From: Thelonectria olida
Lineage: Eukaryota; Ascomycota; Sordariomycetes; Hypocreales; Nectriaceae
Assembly: GCA_020736575.1 (NCBI GenBank)
Contig: JAGPYM010000076.1
Location: forward strand, 1-64,000
DNA length: 64,000 nt
Reading direction: 5' to 3'
Part shown: positions 1 to 11,444 of the stretch, in pieces
Numbering within the stretch: position 1 is the first letter of the stretch
Layout of the letters: each line of letters begins with the position of its first letter
Made by a program: the position numbers and the translations under genes
The notes under the pieces: generated by a model
The model's database searches: none
The model's input: only the letters and a program-made list of their open reading frames with translations
What the model was told of the DNA's origin: nothing

Positions 1-670
1 GTAAGTGTGATGATGGCTGTAAGGTCGATGGGAATATCTTAAAATGGTATACGATATCTATCAACCCCTTCCCTGTTATTCTAAAATCTGAAGTGGGACT
101 TACACACCCAGTACCGACAAATCAGCTCCATATTGCCAGTCAGTCTCCATAGAGATCGGTATTACAAACTATTTTTGCGATGATATCTATATCTCTACTA
201 CGCAGATTGCTTATTCGACTTACCACGACGAGACTGACGGCCGAACATTCGAGACTCTTTCCTGTCCCCATTCTCCGCCTCCCCCCACCCCAGTCGGCGC
301 CATTGTTGGTGGCGTTATCGGCGGTGTCGCCGCCATTAGTCTTGCTGGCCTGGGTCTCGTCTTATTCCTCCGTAAAAGGAAGAAGAGGAAGACTCAGGGC
401 AGCAGGAATACCAATCCTCCTCCCTACCCGGGGATCTCCGACCGGAGCAACCAGTCCGATTCATTCTCCCTCAACATAACTGATCCCGTTATGAGGCAAG
501 GCCCGACAAGCCGTGACCCCTCAGACGCCGGTTACATTGTGCCCGTGGACCAACAAACATCGCAGCAGCAGGGCGGTATTCGCCTCCAGCACGTCAAGAT
601 CCACGAAGCCCCCAGTAACGTCATCGACCAACACCGCGGCAAGATGCAGGAGCTTCCCTCGTGCGCATGA
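1..670 (+). CDS. Cys-containing one-pass membrane protein, 3' part (left-truncated)
   Basis: The window opens exactly on a GTAAGT splice donor. An intron of about 110 bases ends at CACCCAG, and the last exon (111-670) encodes about 186 residues to a TGA. The exon starts with a SAPYCQS motif and a short Cys-containing ectodomain, then a proline run (PPPPTP). A transmembrane helix beginning PVGAIVGGVIGG follows, then a basic stop-transfer RKRKKRK and a polar tail with PPPYPG. This is the layout of fungal mid2-like or sensor-like one-pass proteins: extracellular Cys module, linker, glycine-rich helix, disordered cytosolic tail. The minus-strand gene ending at 10368 has the same APYC motif directly after an intron and the same helix start, so the two look like family members. 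The N-terminus and signal peptide lie outside the window. The helix reading is firm; a sensor role is inference. Confidence 0.75.
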
Positions 671-1378
671 CTAAGTGCTTTTATCTGTTGGGAACAAATA
701 GTATTGTATTGTGATTCTGCTGGGATTTTTCTTTGCTTGTTTACATTGCGCGGCTGGCCTTTTGATATCTATTATTCTATTGCCAGCAAGTAGGTAATGG
801 ATGGGTGGATATAAATGCAATCTCTTCACATGTCTGGAGAGATAAGAGTGCCCGTATTGCGTCGTTGACTATGGTCAGTAAATACCTATTATGGATGTTA
901 ACAGCTATTCCATATGCAAAAAGGAACCACATATTAATAAGTTATTAGTTAGCCCTAAGTTGGCTTTTTCAGATGCCCAAGTATTGCAAGAGACAGAGGC
1001 GAGAGGGAGAGAAAGAAAGGGACAGCCCGGCGGCAGGGTGCAAAAGTTTGCGGTCGACATGCGTGATGGAGATGACGATGACGATATGATGAAATGGCAA
1101 TGGCACTGAGCCTGGCGGTAGTGAAAGGCACCCCTCCTCAAATAACAAAATAACTGCTCCCTTGAAAATGACCTGTCTAAGCCACCCCAAAAGACCCAAC
1201 CCGTTTGTCCGAGTCACTCGCCTATCATGTATATTAACGTTGGAGGTTACTCCTCTTCTCCCTACTTCTCACCTCCACATTGTAGAAATTGTGTTTTGAC
1301 CCTCGCCCCTCTGTACTTCTAAGTCTGCTTCACGTGCTCTGTAAAGAAGATTGATTGGTATTATAATTCCCTGATTAG
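671..1378. other. Intergenic region, no gene seen
   Basis: GC-balanced spacer between two convergent genes. It holds the 3' untranslated regions of both. Short overlapping open frames on both strands near 890-1217 have no recognisable motif and probably arise by chance. Confidence 0.5.
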
Positions 1379-3707
1379 TTATCCCATATAATTAACTCGG
1401 ACATCCTGCTCTGCCTGTTTTGACCCAACTCGAACTTTCCACTTGGGCTCTCCCTCGAATCCCATAGCCAACACTAGATCATCATACCGCCTCCACCCCT
1501 GAGACGGATCACCCACCGGCGTCCACTCCCAGAAAGGCTTATCCCAGTCGCATTCGACGTGGCAGAGATCGAGCACTGTTGGGTCGACCCGCTTGGGAGG
1601 GAAGTCGGCTGAGCTATACTTGATAGCGAAGGTGCATTTGTCTGGTGCAAAGTTCTTGTAGAACTGATGGTATGAGACCAGCACAGGTGATCTCTTCCTG
1701 ACTTCATCGCCCTGGAATCCTGTTAGAGCACTCACTTGTGCAGTGTTTGGGGAGCAATGTCATTCCTTTCTAAGATACCATTGCATCCGTCGCGTGATTA
1801 GGACTCCTTCTGGATCGGGTTCCATTCTATCAAGGGCAGAGTCGAAGTCGCTGAGGGCGTGGACGGGGCGTTTGACTGCGATGCCGTAGCTGTATCTCGA
1901 CTTCCGCGCCGTAACGTCGGGCAAGGTAGCTAGGACTCTGATCTGGCTGTCAGTGTAGGTCGTTTGCGACGAGATGTTGTCGCGCAGGAGACGGATTACG
2001 GCGCCATGGGCAACAGCCGACCATCTTGAGGTTCTCCGGTTAGTGGTTGCGTAGTCGCATCAGAGAGGAACAGCAAGACGATAGTAGAATAGACATGATG
2101 GATGGCTACTCACGACTGGAGGGGCCTAAGGACGATGCCCTTGAACTGCTCATCCAGCATGCGGTGGATGTAGAGAGAACTGCCCAACCCCCCAACAAGG
2201 AGAATTTTCTAATGGTCTATGGTAAGTAAACAAAGCCCCTCTATGCGCGTAACCCCATGTTGAATTGACGTACCTTTGGCGGCTTCCCAGTCTTCCTTTC
2301 TATTTGTTTATACTGCTCGTTGACGAGACCGCGGATACCGGTCAGGGACTTGCTAAAGAACGTTTTCATTTCTTCACTAGACCCGATGAGTAAGCAAGAC
2401 TTCATTTGCGAGGTTGACGACACGACCAAGGCTGATGTGGTAAGCTGACCTGCTAATTGAGAAGCTATCTTTGCCGCGCAAGCGATCCATCTTCTTGTAC
2501 GCCTTGCTGGGCGGGCGCAAGAAAAATTGTCGCGGCTCTTTGTCGTTTGAGAAATTCCTCTTGGCCCCCCTTTCCCAGTCTTCTATGACGAAAGTGTTGT
2601 ATTCGGCCTGGTCGAGCGACTGGAGCCTCAGTCTGGTCTTTGCATTCAGATGGGCTTCAAACGCTTCGTCGATTCGGACCGCGCCGGATAGTTTCCCTAA
2701 TGGCGTTTAAGAGAGGGACTTGAAGACGGGCAGCGAATGGCTTAGTCTACTTACCATCGCCCTTGACGCATTCTTTCAGTTGGAAGGGGCGCTCTGAGAC
2801 GACTGTGTAGCTAAGAACATCCTAGGCACTGGTCAGGAATGACTGTAGTTCGAGGGATCATGGAAAAGGAAGCCGTACAACGGTCCCACCTCCAGCGTCA
2901 CACACCACAAACGATTCACCTGCCTGTAGCCAGAATCAGCATGTCCGGGCCGTGTCTTTTTGGAAGCGAGGGGAGTGCTCACCTGTATCTCGGGCAAATC
3001 GCTGCGTTCAAAGAGGATCGAAAGTCCCGCAGCTTCCGGTTCCTGTACAAGTTCTAGTGTGGTGGCGCCGATATCCCTCTCGTCGGTGATGCCAGCGATC
3101 TCTGCCGCCTCCCTCATCGCCTTCTGGGCATAAGGCGGCCAGATGGCAGGGACTGTGATGGCGACTCGCAGAGGCAGATTGTCGATATCCAGCTTCGTCT
3201 TCAACGTGACGTATGTGTGCTTCCAGAGCTTCCTGAGATAGAGGCCGACCACCGTTGTTGCCGTTGGAGCGTTGGGGAGACGCAGCTGGGCGCGAGTATG
3301 TTGGATGGGCTTCGAGTTGCGGATCTCATCTCTGGCGACGTCGTCATCATGTAAAAGAAGTAGCTTGAACCACTTCATCGGGACCATGTCTGGCGTAACC
3401 TGGTAGCCCCATTTGCGTGAATTAATCTCGTACTGCGTCGGCACCTGCACCTCATTCTGGCTGTTGTAGTGTGCCGACGGCCATTCTGAGATTTCGTATA
3501 TTTTGTCGGGTTGCTCTGAGAAGGCCCATGAGACCCCGGAGAATCTAGATTGCAGCGATTGTCAGCCGATGCAGGTTAGAAGGCAAGGAGACACAAAAGA
3601 TAGAATTCTGACGTTGTACCGAAGTCGATGCCGATGGCGATAAATTTCCCTGAGGAGTTGCCCGCGCGAGGTGTACGAGCCCTGGGGCGAACTGGCAGCA
3701 AAGACAT
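1379..3707 (-). CDS. Hsp70-like (actin-fold ATPase) protein with a suspect last intron
   Basis: Nine exons can be joined in frame: 3707-3613, 3544-2983, 2923-2879, 2821-2755, 2696-2450, 2376-2274, 2208-2114, 2024-1766 and 1711-1379. They give 601 residues. Visible actin/Hsp70 ATPase signatures are the phosphate-1 loop GIDFGTTFSGV near residue 30, phosphate-2 loop VCDAGGGTVDVLSY, LVQEPEAA, the adenosine motif LVGGLGSS and WSAVAHGAV. This is the fungal Hsp70-like group (HSPA12-type), which has the ATPase fold but not the canonical substrate-binding domain. The start ATG is the first in frame before FIAIGIDFG. Seven introns have GT-AG ends, but the eighth would have to begin GAATGA instead of GTATGA at 1765-1760, and reading through meets TGA. 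The gene may thus make a shortened protein or be newly broken. It is divergent from the GTPase gene at 4151. The client or role is unknown. Confidence 0.82.
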
Positions 3708-4150
3708 TTCCAAGGAACAACAGACAAGGATTAGGGATCCGACGACTGCATTCGAGAAGAGGTTACTGCATGAATCTCAGGCCTGAAATAAAAGCAAGGA
3801 GGCCTATCAAGGCCCCAAGGCAGCCTGGTTTGAGTTTCAGACTAGTTAGGGCTGAGGAACGCCAAATGCGACTATTGTATAGGATACTTCTAGACGAGGT
3901 AGCAGAGCGCTCTGATGACGTGTGACCTTTTGCACGAGACAACTCAGCCTCTCCGGAGGGTGTTCAGAGACGCATCGGCTGCCACCCGCGAATGGAGGCT
4001 GTGCCGAACTGTTTAGGGCTCTGGGAGGTGGCTCATCAACTTGGAAATATCTCTTTTTGACGGGAAACCCCCCTATTGCTGCTCAACCAAAGTTTTATCA
4101 CTCCCAGTTCCTCTCCTTTGTCCGAGTCTGTCCTTGAAATCAAGCGCATC

Positions 4151-5216
4151 ATGGAGGACCACGACTTCTCAAGCGAGGGCTTCATCCTCGTCCTGGGAGT
4201 GACTGGAGCTGGAAAGAGCTATTTTTTGAACCAGCTCAAGCGTCACAGTGCAGAAGAGGGCCATTCTCTTCATTCAGGTGCGTCCCAACCCGAATAGCTC
4301 AAGAAACAAGACATTCCCCATCCGCAGCATATAATGACTTACAAGATTTATAGAAACTACTCGATGTCATGCCGTTCAGATCTTTCTTGACGATGAAGAA
4401 AAGCGCTGCCTCACCGTCGTTGACACTCCGGGCTTCGATGACACGATAAAGCCTCACGGGGAGGTCTTGACCGAGATCACCCAGTTCCTCGCGGCACAGC
4501 ACACCCTCGGTGTGCCTCTGCGAGGGATCCTCTATTTGCACAAGATTACTGACAATCGGATGACGGGATCCTCAATGATGTACTTGCGACTCCTTGAAGC
4601 TCTCATTGGAGACCACGCTCTTGAGAATCTTGTCCTCGTTACGACAATGTGGAACAAGCTGCGGGACGAGGATCGCGGCCAAGCCCTCCGGCACGAGCAA
4701 GAGCTTCTGGACGACTACTGGGGCCCAATGGAGGACAAGGGCTCATATGTGGCCCAGTTCGACGGGACTCCCGACTCGGCATATGCCCTCATCTTCCAGC
4801 TCGCTGGCAAGGACAGCGTGGTCCTCAAAGTTCAGAAGGAGATCAACGACGAGGACCGGACTGTGCTCGCTACATCCGCAGGTACGGGCCTGGTGCGTCA
4901 GCTGGAGGATGACAGCGAGGTGTACCGGCTCAGAGCGGCTGAAATAGAGTCCCAACTAGAGCGGGAGCTGGGGTCGGAGCCGCGGAACAAGGAGCTGGTT
5001 CGGCAGCTACGGGACGAAAAAGCCCAAGTGGAAAAGATCCTGCGGCAGATGGACGAGTCGGTAAATCAGATGAAGGTTCGCCCAGGATCGCCCATCCGAC
5101 AGCGGATCAGGCGGGCTATGGGTAACAGCAGCAGGGGGGCGATTGGGGGCGCGGCAGCTGTTCTCGCGGCGGTGTTGAACCTGACGGTGTTTGTGGTCCA
5201 GCTAGGGCTTGGTTGA
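4151..5216 (+). CDS. Membrane-tailed P-loop GTPase (AIG1/MMR_HSR1-like G domain)
   Basis: Two exons (4151-4277 and 4354-5216) with a 76-base intron encode 329 residues. The G1 loop GVTGAGKS sits at about residues 18-25, followed by a TTRCHAV switch-I-like stretch. The G3 motif VVDTPGFDD and a G4-like VTTMWNKL follow. After the G domain there is a charged, probably coiled-coil segment at about residues 210-285. The protein ends in a hydrophobic tail (GAIGGAAAVLAAVLNLTVFV) that could anchor it to a membrane by its C-terminus. The family is common in Pezizomycotina and resembles plant/animal AIG1/GIMAP GTPases and septin-like G domains; the fungal function is not established. Start choice: the ATG directly precedes EDHDFSSEGFILVLG. 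The intergenic distance to the divergent Hsp70-like gene is about 440 bases, so a shared promoter region is possible. Confidence 0.88.
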
Positions 5217-6066
5217 GTGTGTCAACTAATCGTCTACGAGGATGCATAAACGGGACAGCAGGAGGATCTTTTAGTCTTGTTTTCGTACTTCCTAGTTCCC
5301 TCCAGCTAGCCTTCATCCAGACATACATCCAGATAAGGCGAGGGAGCTGTGTTAGTCGCCCACCAACCCAAACAGATCGAGGCAATGACAGATAGGGCGA
5401 CCCTTGCGTAATTCAGCCCCATGTATGCGGTCAGAAGGTGGTAGTTGACGAACCTGGAGGCGTTGTCCTGCATCTCAGCTCCTCGTACGAATTCATGTCT
5501 CCCGCCCCCCACCGGATAGGCATGTGATGGTTGACGGATGAGGCTGGAGAGCTTTCGGGGGATTGAACGAAGCGAACCTAAAACCAGGAGAGTAACAGGT
5601 ACACGCAGAATGCGACTAGGTTTGATCTAATCAACCTTTTCAAGCAGCCCGACCAAGACAGCCAAGAGTGACATCTCGTCTCTCGCCAGCCCTACAGCCG
5701 CAAACACCACCACCCCCCCCCTTGATAATTGGTCGTAAACACTGTCAATTTCTGTTTCGTAATTTCTGCATCATGTCTGATATATGGTTCAGCCTCAAAG
5801 CTGTTGCCTGCGCACATCTGCGTTCTTGTCTACCTCAGCGGCGGTGACGCCGGGGGTTGTAGTGAGACCCAGCTTGTCACTTCACACAGCCTCGGTATCC
5901 CTCAGCAGAGGACTTCTATTTCCAGAATTTCTGTTATCCTGGGAGTTTGGATCGATTTACCAGGTCCGTCTCCACGCCCTTCTTGGTTACCCTTCCTGGC
6001 ATAGAATAACCCCTGGAAGTAAACTTGCAGTCGCCATCCCTTCGGTGCAAACAAATACGGCAGCAC
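5217..6066. other. Intergenic region with probable CT-rich promoter/5' UTR of the 6067 gene
   Basis: Contains C-rich and CT-rich stretches (for example around 5700-5725) typical of fungal core promoters and leaders. A 68-codon minus-strand frame at 5306-5512 has one hydrophobic stretch but no recognisable family, so it is not called. Confidence 0.4.
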
Positions 6067-7804
6067 ATGGACAACTCTCCGTACAACCTCACCACGAGAA
6101 CAGGCGGCCAGAGGTTCCCGCCCAACGCATCCCGAGGTAGGCCCCCGGTGGTAGAAAGAGCTCGCAGCGCGCATTCGGGGCATCTCCACAGCAACTCCGA
6201 AAACCAGAAACACGGGCGGTCCAGGAGTCATCAGAGCCGAGTCACTTCCACCGCGTCCGCCTCTCTCGCCTCCGAGTTGGAACTGCCTCGGCCCCCGATC
6301 ACCAAATCCCCGAAACAGTTCTTCAATCGTGTCTTGCAAAGATGGCCCAAAACGCATAGCGAGGAGGATCAGATAACCTATGCTCGAGTATCAGACGCAC
6401 CCATCAGCCCTCATCGCCGCGGCCGGAAACAATCCCCAGGGGCCTTGACGAGTTTGCGCCACGGTCCCGTGCAGCTGACGAGAGTTGTTCTTGCGCAAGA
6501 CACGGTGAAGAACATCTCCACAGTCCCGTATAGAAAGCCTGCCAGCGGGACCTCCGTCGTGGATGAAAGAGCGAATTGGTCGGAACCGGAACCGGTTGCA
6601 AAAATGAGTCTTAGCCGCAAAGACTCAACCCCGCGCGTTGTCGAAGGCCGTCAAAATGAGGGACTGGGCCCAACACAGCAGCAGAGCCAGGCCACGAACG
6701 GCATGAACGCTGCGATCAAGACCCGCGAGCAGCAGAACCTCATCGATGCCCTCAATGATAAGGCTGGAGTCATTATCGACCTAAAGGCCGAGCTGGGCAG
6801 AGCCAATGAAATACTGCGAAATACACAGCAAATCCTTGAGCAGGAGCGGCTTCACCATGACAACCAAATGCAAGAGAATAGCAACACCATTGACCGCCTC
6901 CGCGTCCGCCTCACCGAAGCGGCAAGCAAGTCAGCTGAGATGCCGAGCCAGTCCCCGCTCGGCTGCCCTGAAAGCGAAATCATCAAGGAGTGGCAGAGCC
7001 TGACGTACGACGTGCGCAACCTATCAATGAACTACTTTCAAGGAATCAGGGAGAGAAAGATGGTGAGCTGGGCCAAGGCGCAGGGGAACCACCTCCAGGA
7101 GGTGACGCCGCGCTACGTGGACGCGGCGGCGGACAAGAGGTGCGGCGCCGCCTTGATAAAGGCGGCGATTTGGAATACGCTTGTGAGGCTGGTGTTTGGG
7201 GATTCAGCGGCGAATGGAGCCATGTGCTGGGCAGGGAATTATGTTGGGAAGCTTTCCAAGTTGAGTATGTCTTCCCCCCCCTTGTTGATTTGTGAACGAG
7301 TGTACAAATGGATGTGACTCTGAATTCGTCACAGGCAGCGAACTATTACAAGACATCGCGCGGGAAAACTCAGATATGCACAATGTCTTGTTCCACCAGT
7401 GGAAAGCTCTAACAACCAGCCTGGTCTCACTCGTCTGCTCGCAGCAAGACCGCGAAGGAAAGATCGCCAAAGTGGCTTGCGAGCTAGAAAACATGCTGGA
7501 GCTGTTCCGACCGAGGCTGGGCTTGATGTCGTTCCGCCGTGAGCTGCAGAGCATCGTGCGCAAGGCGGTTTCTCTGGACGAGTTGTTCTGCGGGCAGCAG
7601 GCGTGGTATCGTCTCATGTGGCCTCCAGAGGGGCGATACGACATAGAGCTGAACCGAGACGTGATGAAGATTCTGGGCGGGGGCACGAATACGACGTTGG
7701 TGAGGTTCGTGGTCCAGCCATGCCTTTGCCGGGCTGGGGGAGGCCGAGGGGAGGGCTATGGCAGGCCGTTTTTGTTAGATCAGTGTGCTGTTTGGATGTA
7801 TTGA
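6067..7804 (+). CDS. Hypothetical protein with disordered N-terminus and coiled coil
   Basis: Two exons (6067-7264 and 7335-7804) separated by a 70-base intron (GTATGT...CACAG) give 555 residues. The first 200 or so residues are low in hydrophobics and rich in S, R, P and T. A coiled-coil-like segment follows at about residues 225-290 (AGVIIDLKAELGRANEILR and onwards). The C-terminal half is more ordered: KEWQSLTYDVRNLSMNYF, then helical stretches with paired aromatic and acidic residues (NVLFHQWKALTTSL). This arrangement is often seen in uncharacterised Sordariomycete proteins, but I do not recognise a named domain. The start is the first ATG after a CT-rich leader. The last 40 residues are Gly/Cys-rich and unlike the rest, so a frame change or an unrecognised small intron near 7700 is possible. 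Confidence 0.75.
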
Positions 7805-7984
7805 GGATGTATAATACTACGTGGTGGTGGTAGCTTGGATGAATGCGAAGGTAGCGGAAATACAGTCGTCAATATTTCACTCAACCAATATATCGGGGAT
7901 ATTGCCGTGTGGGTAATGATCCGTTTCCCAAACGTCTGCCTACTCCTTGTTGCAGAGGCCTTGCCTCCTAACTCTGCCGCAACT

Positions 7985-10275
7985 TTTTAATAACTATGCG
8001 TGATTTTTATAATTGCCAAGCCAACTATAAAGCAGTATTAAAACGCCGCACAATATGCGTTAAGTGTTTACTTAAGTTAGAACGAGACTAAACTTTGGGG
8101 GAGTTATATGATATTGTGCACCGGGGCAGTGTAAATAAGATTTTTAATTACTAAGCTAGTAAAAAGAGTTATATATAGCTAATTAAAAGCCAGCTTTTAT
8201 TCTAGCTATTATAAGTATATTTAATTATAATTATTAAATAAAATTAAAATTAATTAAAGCTTTTAATTTAATATAATTAATACCTTTTTTAATATAATTA
8301 AAACTTTTAATATAATTAAAACTATAAGTTTAATAATTAAAGTTTTAACTATATTATTTTAATATATAATATTACTTTTTTTATATATATTAAATTATTT
8401 ATAATAAATGATTTTAAAAATAAAAATTATTATTTTAAATTATAAATTATTATTATATTAATAAAATATTATATATTAATAAATTTATAATATATTTTAA
8501 TATATAATTACTTATTTATAATAAATACTAACTTTAAAAGTTAATATATTAATATTAAAATAGCTTAATTTACTAATATAAATAGCTATTTATATATTAA
8601 AAAAAAGTAAATAAAAATACTATTTTATAAAAAAATAATATTAATTAATTTATAATTTAAATTAAAAAATATTATATTTATAAAATAATTTTACTTTATA
8701 ATTAGTAATTTTTATTATTATATAAACTTTTAATATATTTTACTACCTAATTGCCTTACTCTATTTCTATTAGTTTAAATGCCCTTAGACCTATTTTAAC
8801 CTTTTTTAAACTTTCCTTTTTTATTTAACCTTTTTAGCCCCCCCCCCCCCACTTTTTCAACCCTTACATCCATTTAACCTACCTTTTATTTTCAAATTTT
8901 CCTTTACAGCCTTTTAGGCAACTATTTAAATTATTACTACTACATATAGTAGCTACTAGAGCTATAGCTTATAAGCATCTAATTAGATCGTTTTAATAAA
9001 TTGCTTATTATTATTATTAAAATAGTTTTTTTTTCCCTTTTAAAAAGTTATATAAGGTTTTTAACTTCCTATTTAAAGGAGTTATAATAATATTAATATA
9101 TATTAGGTCTTTTAATTAGAATCTTATAATTTAAAATAATTAGGTTGATTTTTTAATTAATATTTAATTATATATTTATATTAGGTAGTATAAGAATGTT
9201 TAAGAGTTATAATTCTTTTAAATACCTATTAAAATCTTTTATTAGTTTAATATATTTAAGGAAATTTATATATTTTAATATATAGTAAGTAGTTATATAG
9301 TTTTTATTATTTAATTAGATTATATTATATTTAATAAATAAAAGGTTAAATATTTTAACTATTATATATTATATTATTAGTTAAGTTATATAAACTAGAG
9401 TTAAATAGAAAAAATAGGTATTTTTATATTAAAAGCTTAAAATAAGGTTTTTTAAGTAAGGTTTATTTAATAGGGACTTTTATTTTAAAACTAATTATAA
9501 GTTCTATTAAAAAGCTTATTATAATAAATATAAGGCTAGGGTTTTGTTTATATTAACTTCTATTATATATTTAAATTATTAGCTTTTTTAATAATAATAA
9601 TAAAAAAATAATTTTAATATTTAAAAATTAAAATAATTTTTTAATTTTTAATTATAAAATTATTAATAATATAATTATAAATTTTAAATTCTTTTTTATT
9701 TAATAATATAAAAATACTTTTAATATTTTAATTTATTTAATTTTAATTAGTTTTTATTAATTTTAAAAAATTTTATAATATTTTTTATTATATTATATTT
9801 ATAAATAAATAGAAATACTTATTTAAAATTTAAAATTAAAAAATATATTATTTATATTAAATTTTATACTTTTTAAAACAAGTATTATATATAATTTTAT
9901 AATTTAAAATATATTTTATATTAGTATAAATTATAATAATTTATATATAAATAATATTTTATATTAATATAATTAATAAAAAACATAATTTATATTATTT
10001 AATTTATTAATATAAAAAAACTTTTAAATTATATTTATAATAATAATAATAATAAAAGAAAAAATATAAAAATTAGCTTAAAAGGCTAATAGCAATATTA
10101 TTATTAAAATATAATAGTTACTATTTATTATTATAAGCTTAGTACACAGCTTCCAGTTAATTTCCCATAGTATAAAAAAGGCATATAAAAGTTTGCTTTA
10201 AAAGTTAACAAGTAACATGGGGATAATAACAACCATACTATATAATTACCCTAATATTTAACACATATAATTACT
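7985..10275. repeat. AT-rich block, probably RIP-degraded transposon sequence
   Basis: Base composition changes abruptly to almost pure A/T with TA-rich texture and no long open frame, then returns to balanced sequence near 10280. This is the footprint expected of RIP (C-to-T on both strands, mainly at CpA) in ascomycete repeats. One complete member of the 0.9 kb repeat family (8694-9604) can be delimited inside it. The remainder cannot be assigned. Confidence 0.8.
8694..9604 (+). mobile_element. Copy A of the 0.9 kb SINE/LINE-like repeat family
   Basis: Begins CTTTATAATTAGTAA and ends with AGCTTTTTTAATAATAATAA. It is flanked by the 12-base duplication AAAATAATTTTA at 8682-8693 and 9605-9616. 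It contains an internal C tract (13 C near 8838-8850). It aligns along its length with the reverse-strand copies at 23038-23935 and 42773-45526. There is no coding region, consistent with a non-autonomous element. Confidence 0.72.
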
Positions 10276-10367
10276 TATTTCAACAACTCTCGTTAACAAC
10301 CGTATCTGCATAAACTCAACCTGGCCACCTCCCGCTCCGAACACAGTGTAATTATTATCGGTATGAC

Positions 10368-11444
10368 TTAATGCACATTATTTTGATCGCCAGGCATTTC
10401 TGGAACCGAATCTGAGTAGTCTGGAGGCATTGCAGTGAGCTCAGAGCGAGAAATCAGGCTCATGGTCGGGTCTGGTGGCACGACGGATGACCCTGGCCAC
10501 GCCGACTGGCGAGGCGAACCCACAGTAGGCGATTGAGCGGTAGAATCCACATGAGGTTTTGTATTTGTCATGGCGACTGGAGGCTCAGATTGAATAGGGG
10601 GAGGAGGGGCTTCACTCTCGGTCTGCGATCTCTTCCGACGTAGAAGATAGATGGCACCTAGGATGATAAAACCCAAAATAGCGAGACCACCAACTACACC
10701 GCCAATGATGGCTCCAACGGGGGGCTTCGGCTCTGGTGGGTTGGTGGATTCCTGGGGTGGAACTGTGGTCGTGGGTTCGGTAGGTGGGACGGTAGTCGTT
10801 AAGACAATGACAGTGGTAGAGAAACCAGGATCATCTTGGCCATCGTAAGTCCACGACGCGCTTGACACTCTTGTTGCAGGTGTATTTGCACATCTGTAGT
10901 CGCGGAGGTCACTTGGGTATGCATACGTCCGACAATACGGGGCCGACGTCTCGGTACTGTAGTGAATTGACTGGGTTTAGTGGTTAAGGTAATATATTAA
11001 AGAAGGAGTCCCAAACAATGCGACTCACCATAGCAGGTTGTAAATATCGCTTATGCAGACGTCGTCGCATTTATCCGTGTTCAAGGCGTCCTCCCGGTTG
11101 AAGCATGTAACATGACCAGTAGTGGTTTTACTGCCGGCGCAAAAGAACGCCACCTGCACATGCCAAAGACAGGTCTCATAGTCGTCGCAAGTAATGGGGG
11201 CCCCAACCGAACCCGATAGGTATCCGCATGTCTCGTCTGGCGCAATGGTCCAGGTATTTCCAGGCGTTTCTCTTTTCTGTTGCTTCTCCAGCCCGTGCGG
11301 ATGTGCCATTCTAGGCATTAGGAATGGAGGATCCGTGGTTTTGGGCGCGAAGTCTTGGTAACTTTTCAGCTCAGAAGTTATCAAGGCGATAGTTGTCGTC
11401 GGCAGAACCGCCAGAGCCACCCCAACCACAAAAGAATAAAGCAT
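10368..11444 (-). CDS. Secreted-entry one-pass membrane protein with Cys-rich ectodomain
   Basis: Exons 11444-11029 and 10956-10368, with a 72-base intron, encode 334 residues. The N-terminus is a signal peptide (MLYSFVVGVALAVLPTTTIA). A Cys-rich ectodomain follows, with CGYLSGSVGAPITC, CLWHVQVAFFC, HVTCFNREDA and KCDDVC. Across the splice it continues with LLCTETSAPYCRTYAY and YRC. Then come a Thr/Pro linker, a transmembrane helix at about residues 215-240 (PVGAIIGGVVGGLAILGF), a basic RRKRSQ stop and a disordered cytosolic tail. This is the common Pezizomycotina sensor-like architecture. It matches the partial gene at 1-670 in motif order and in the intron position just before APYC. Function unknown; surface sensing or wall contact is a guess from architecture. 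Confidence 0.85.

Noticed and set aside
891..1217. Overlapping frames of 72-82 codons on both strands
   Set aside because: Mutually overlapping in different phases, no motif, no intron signals; typical of chance.
5306..5512. 68-codon minus-strand frame with a hydrophobic stretch
   Set aside because: No family features and no convincing start context; lies in the promoter region of the 6067 gene.
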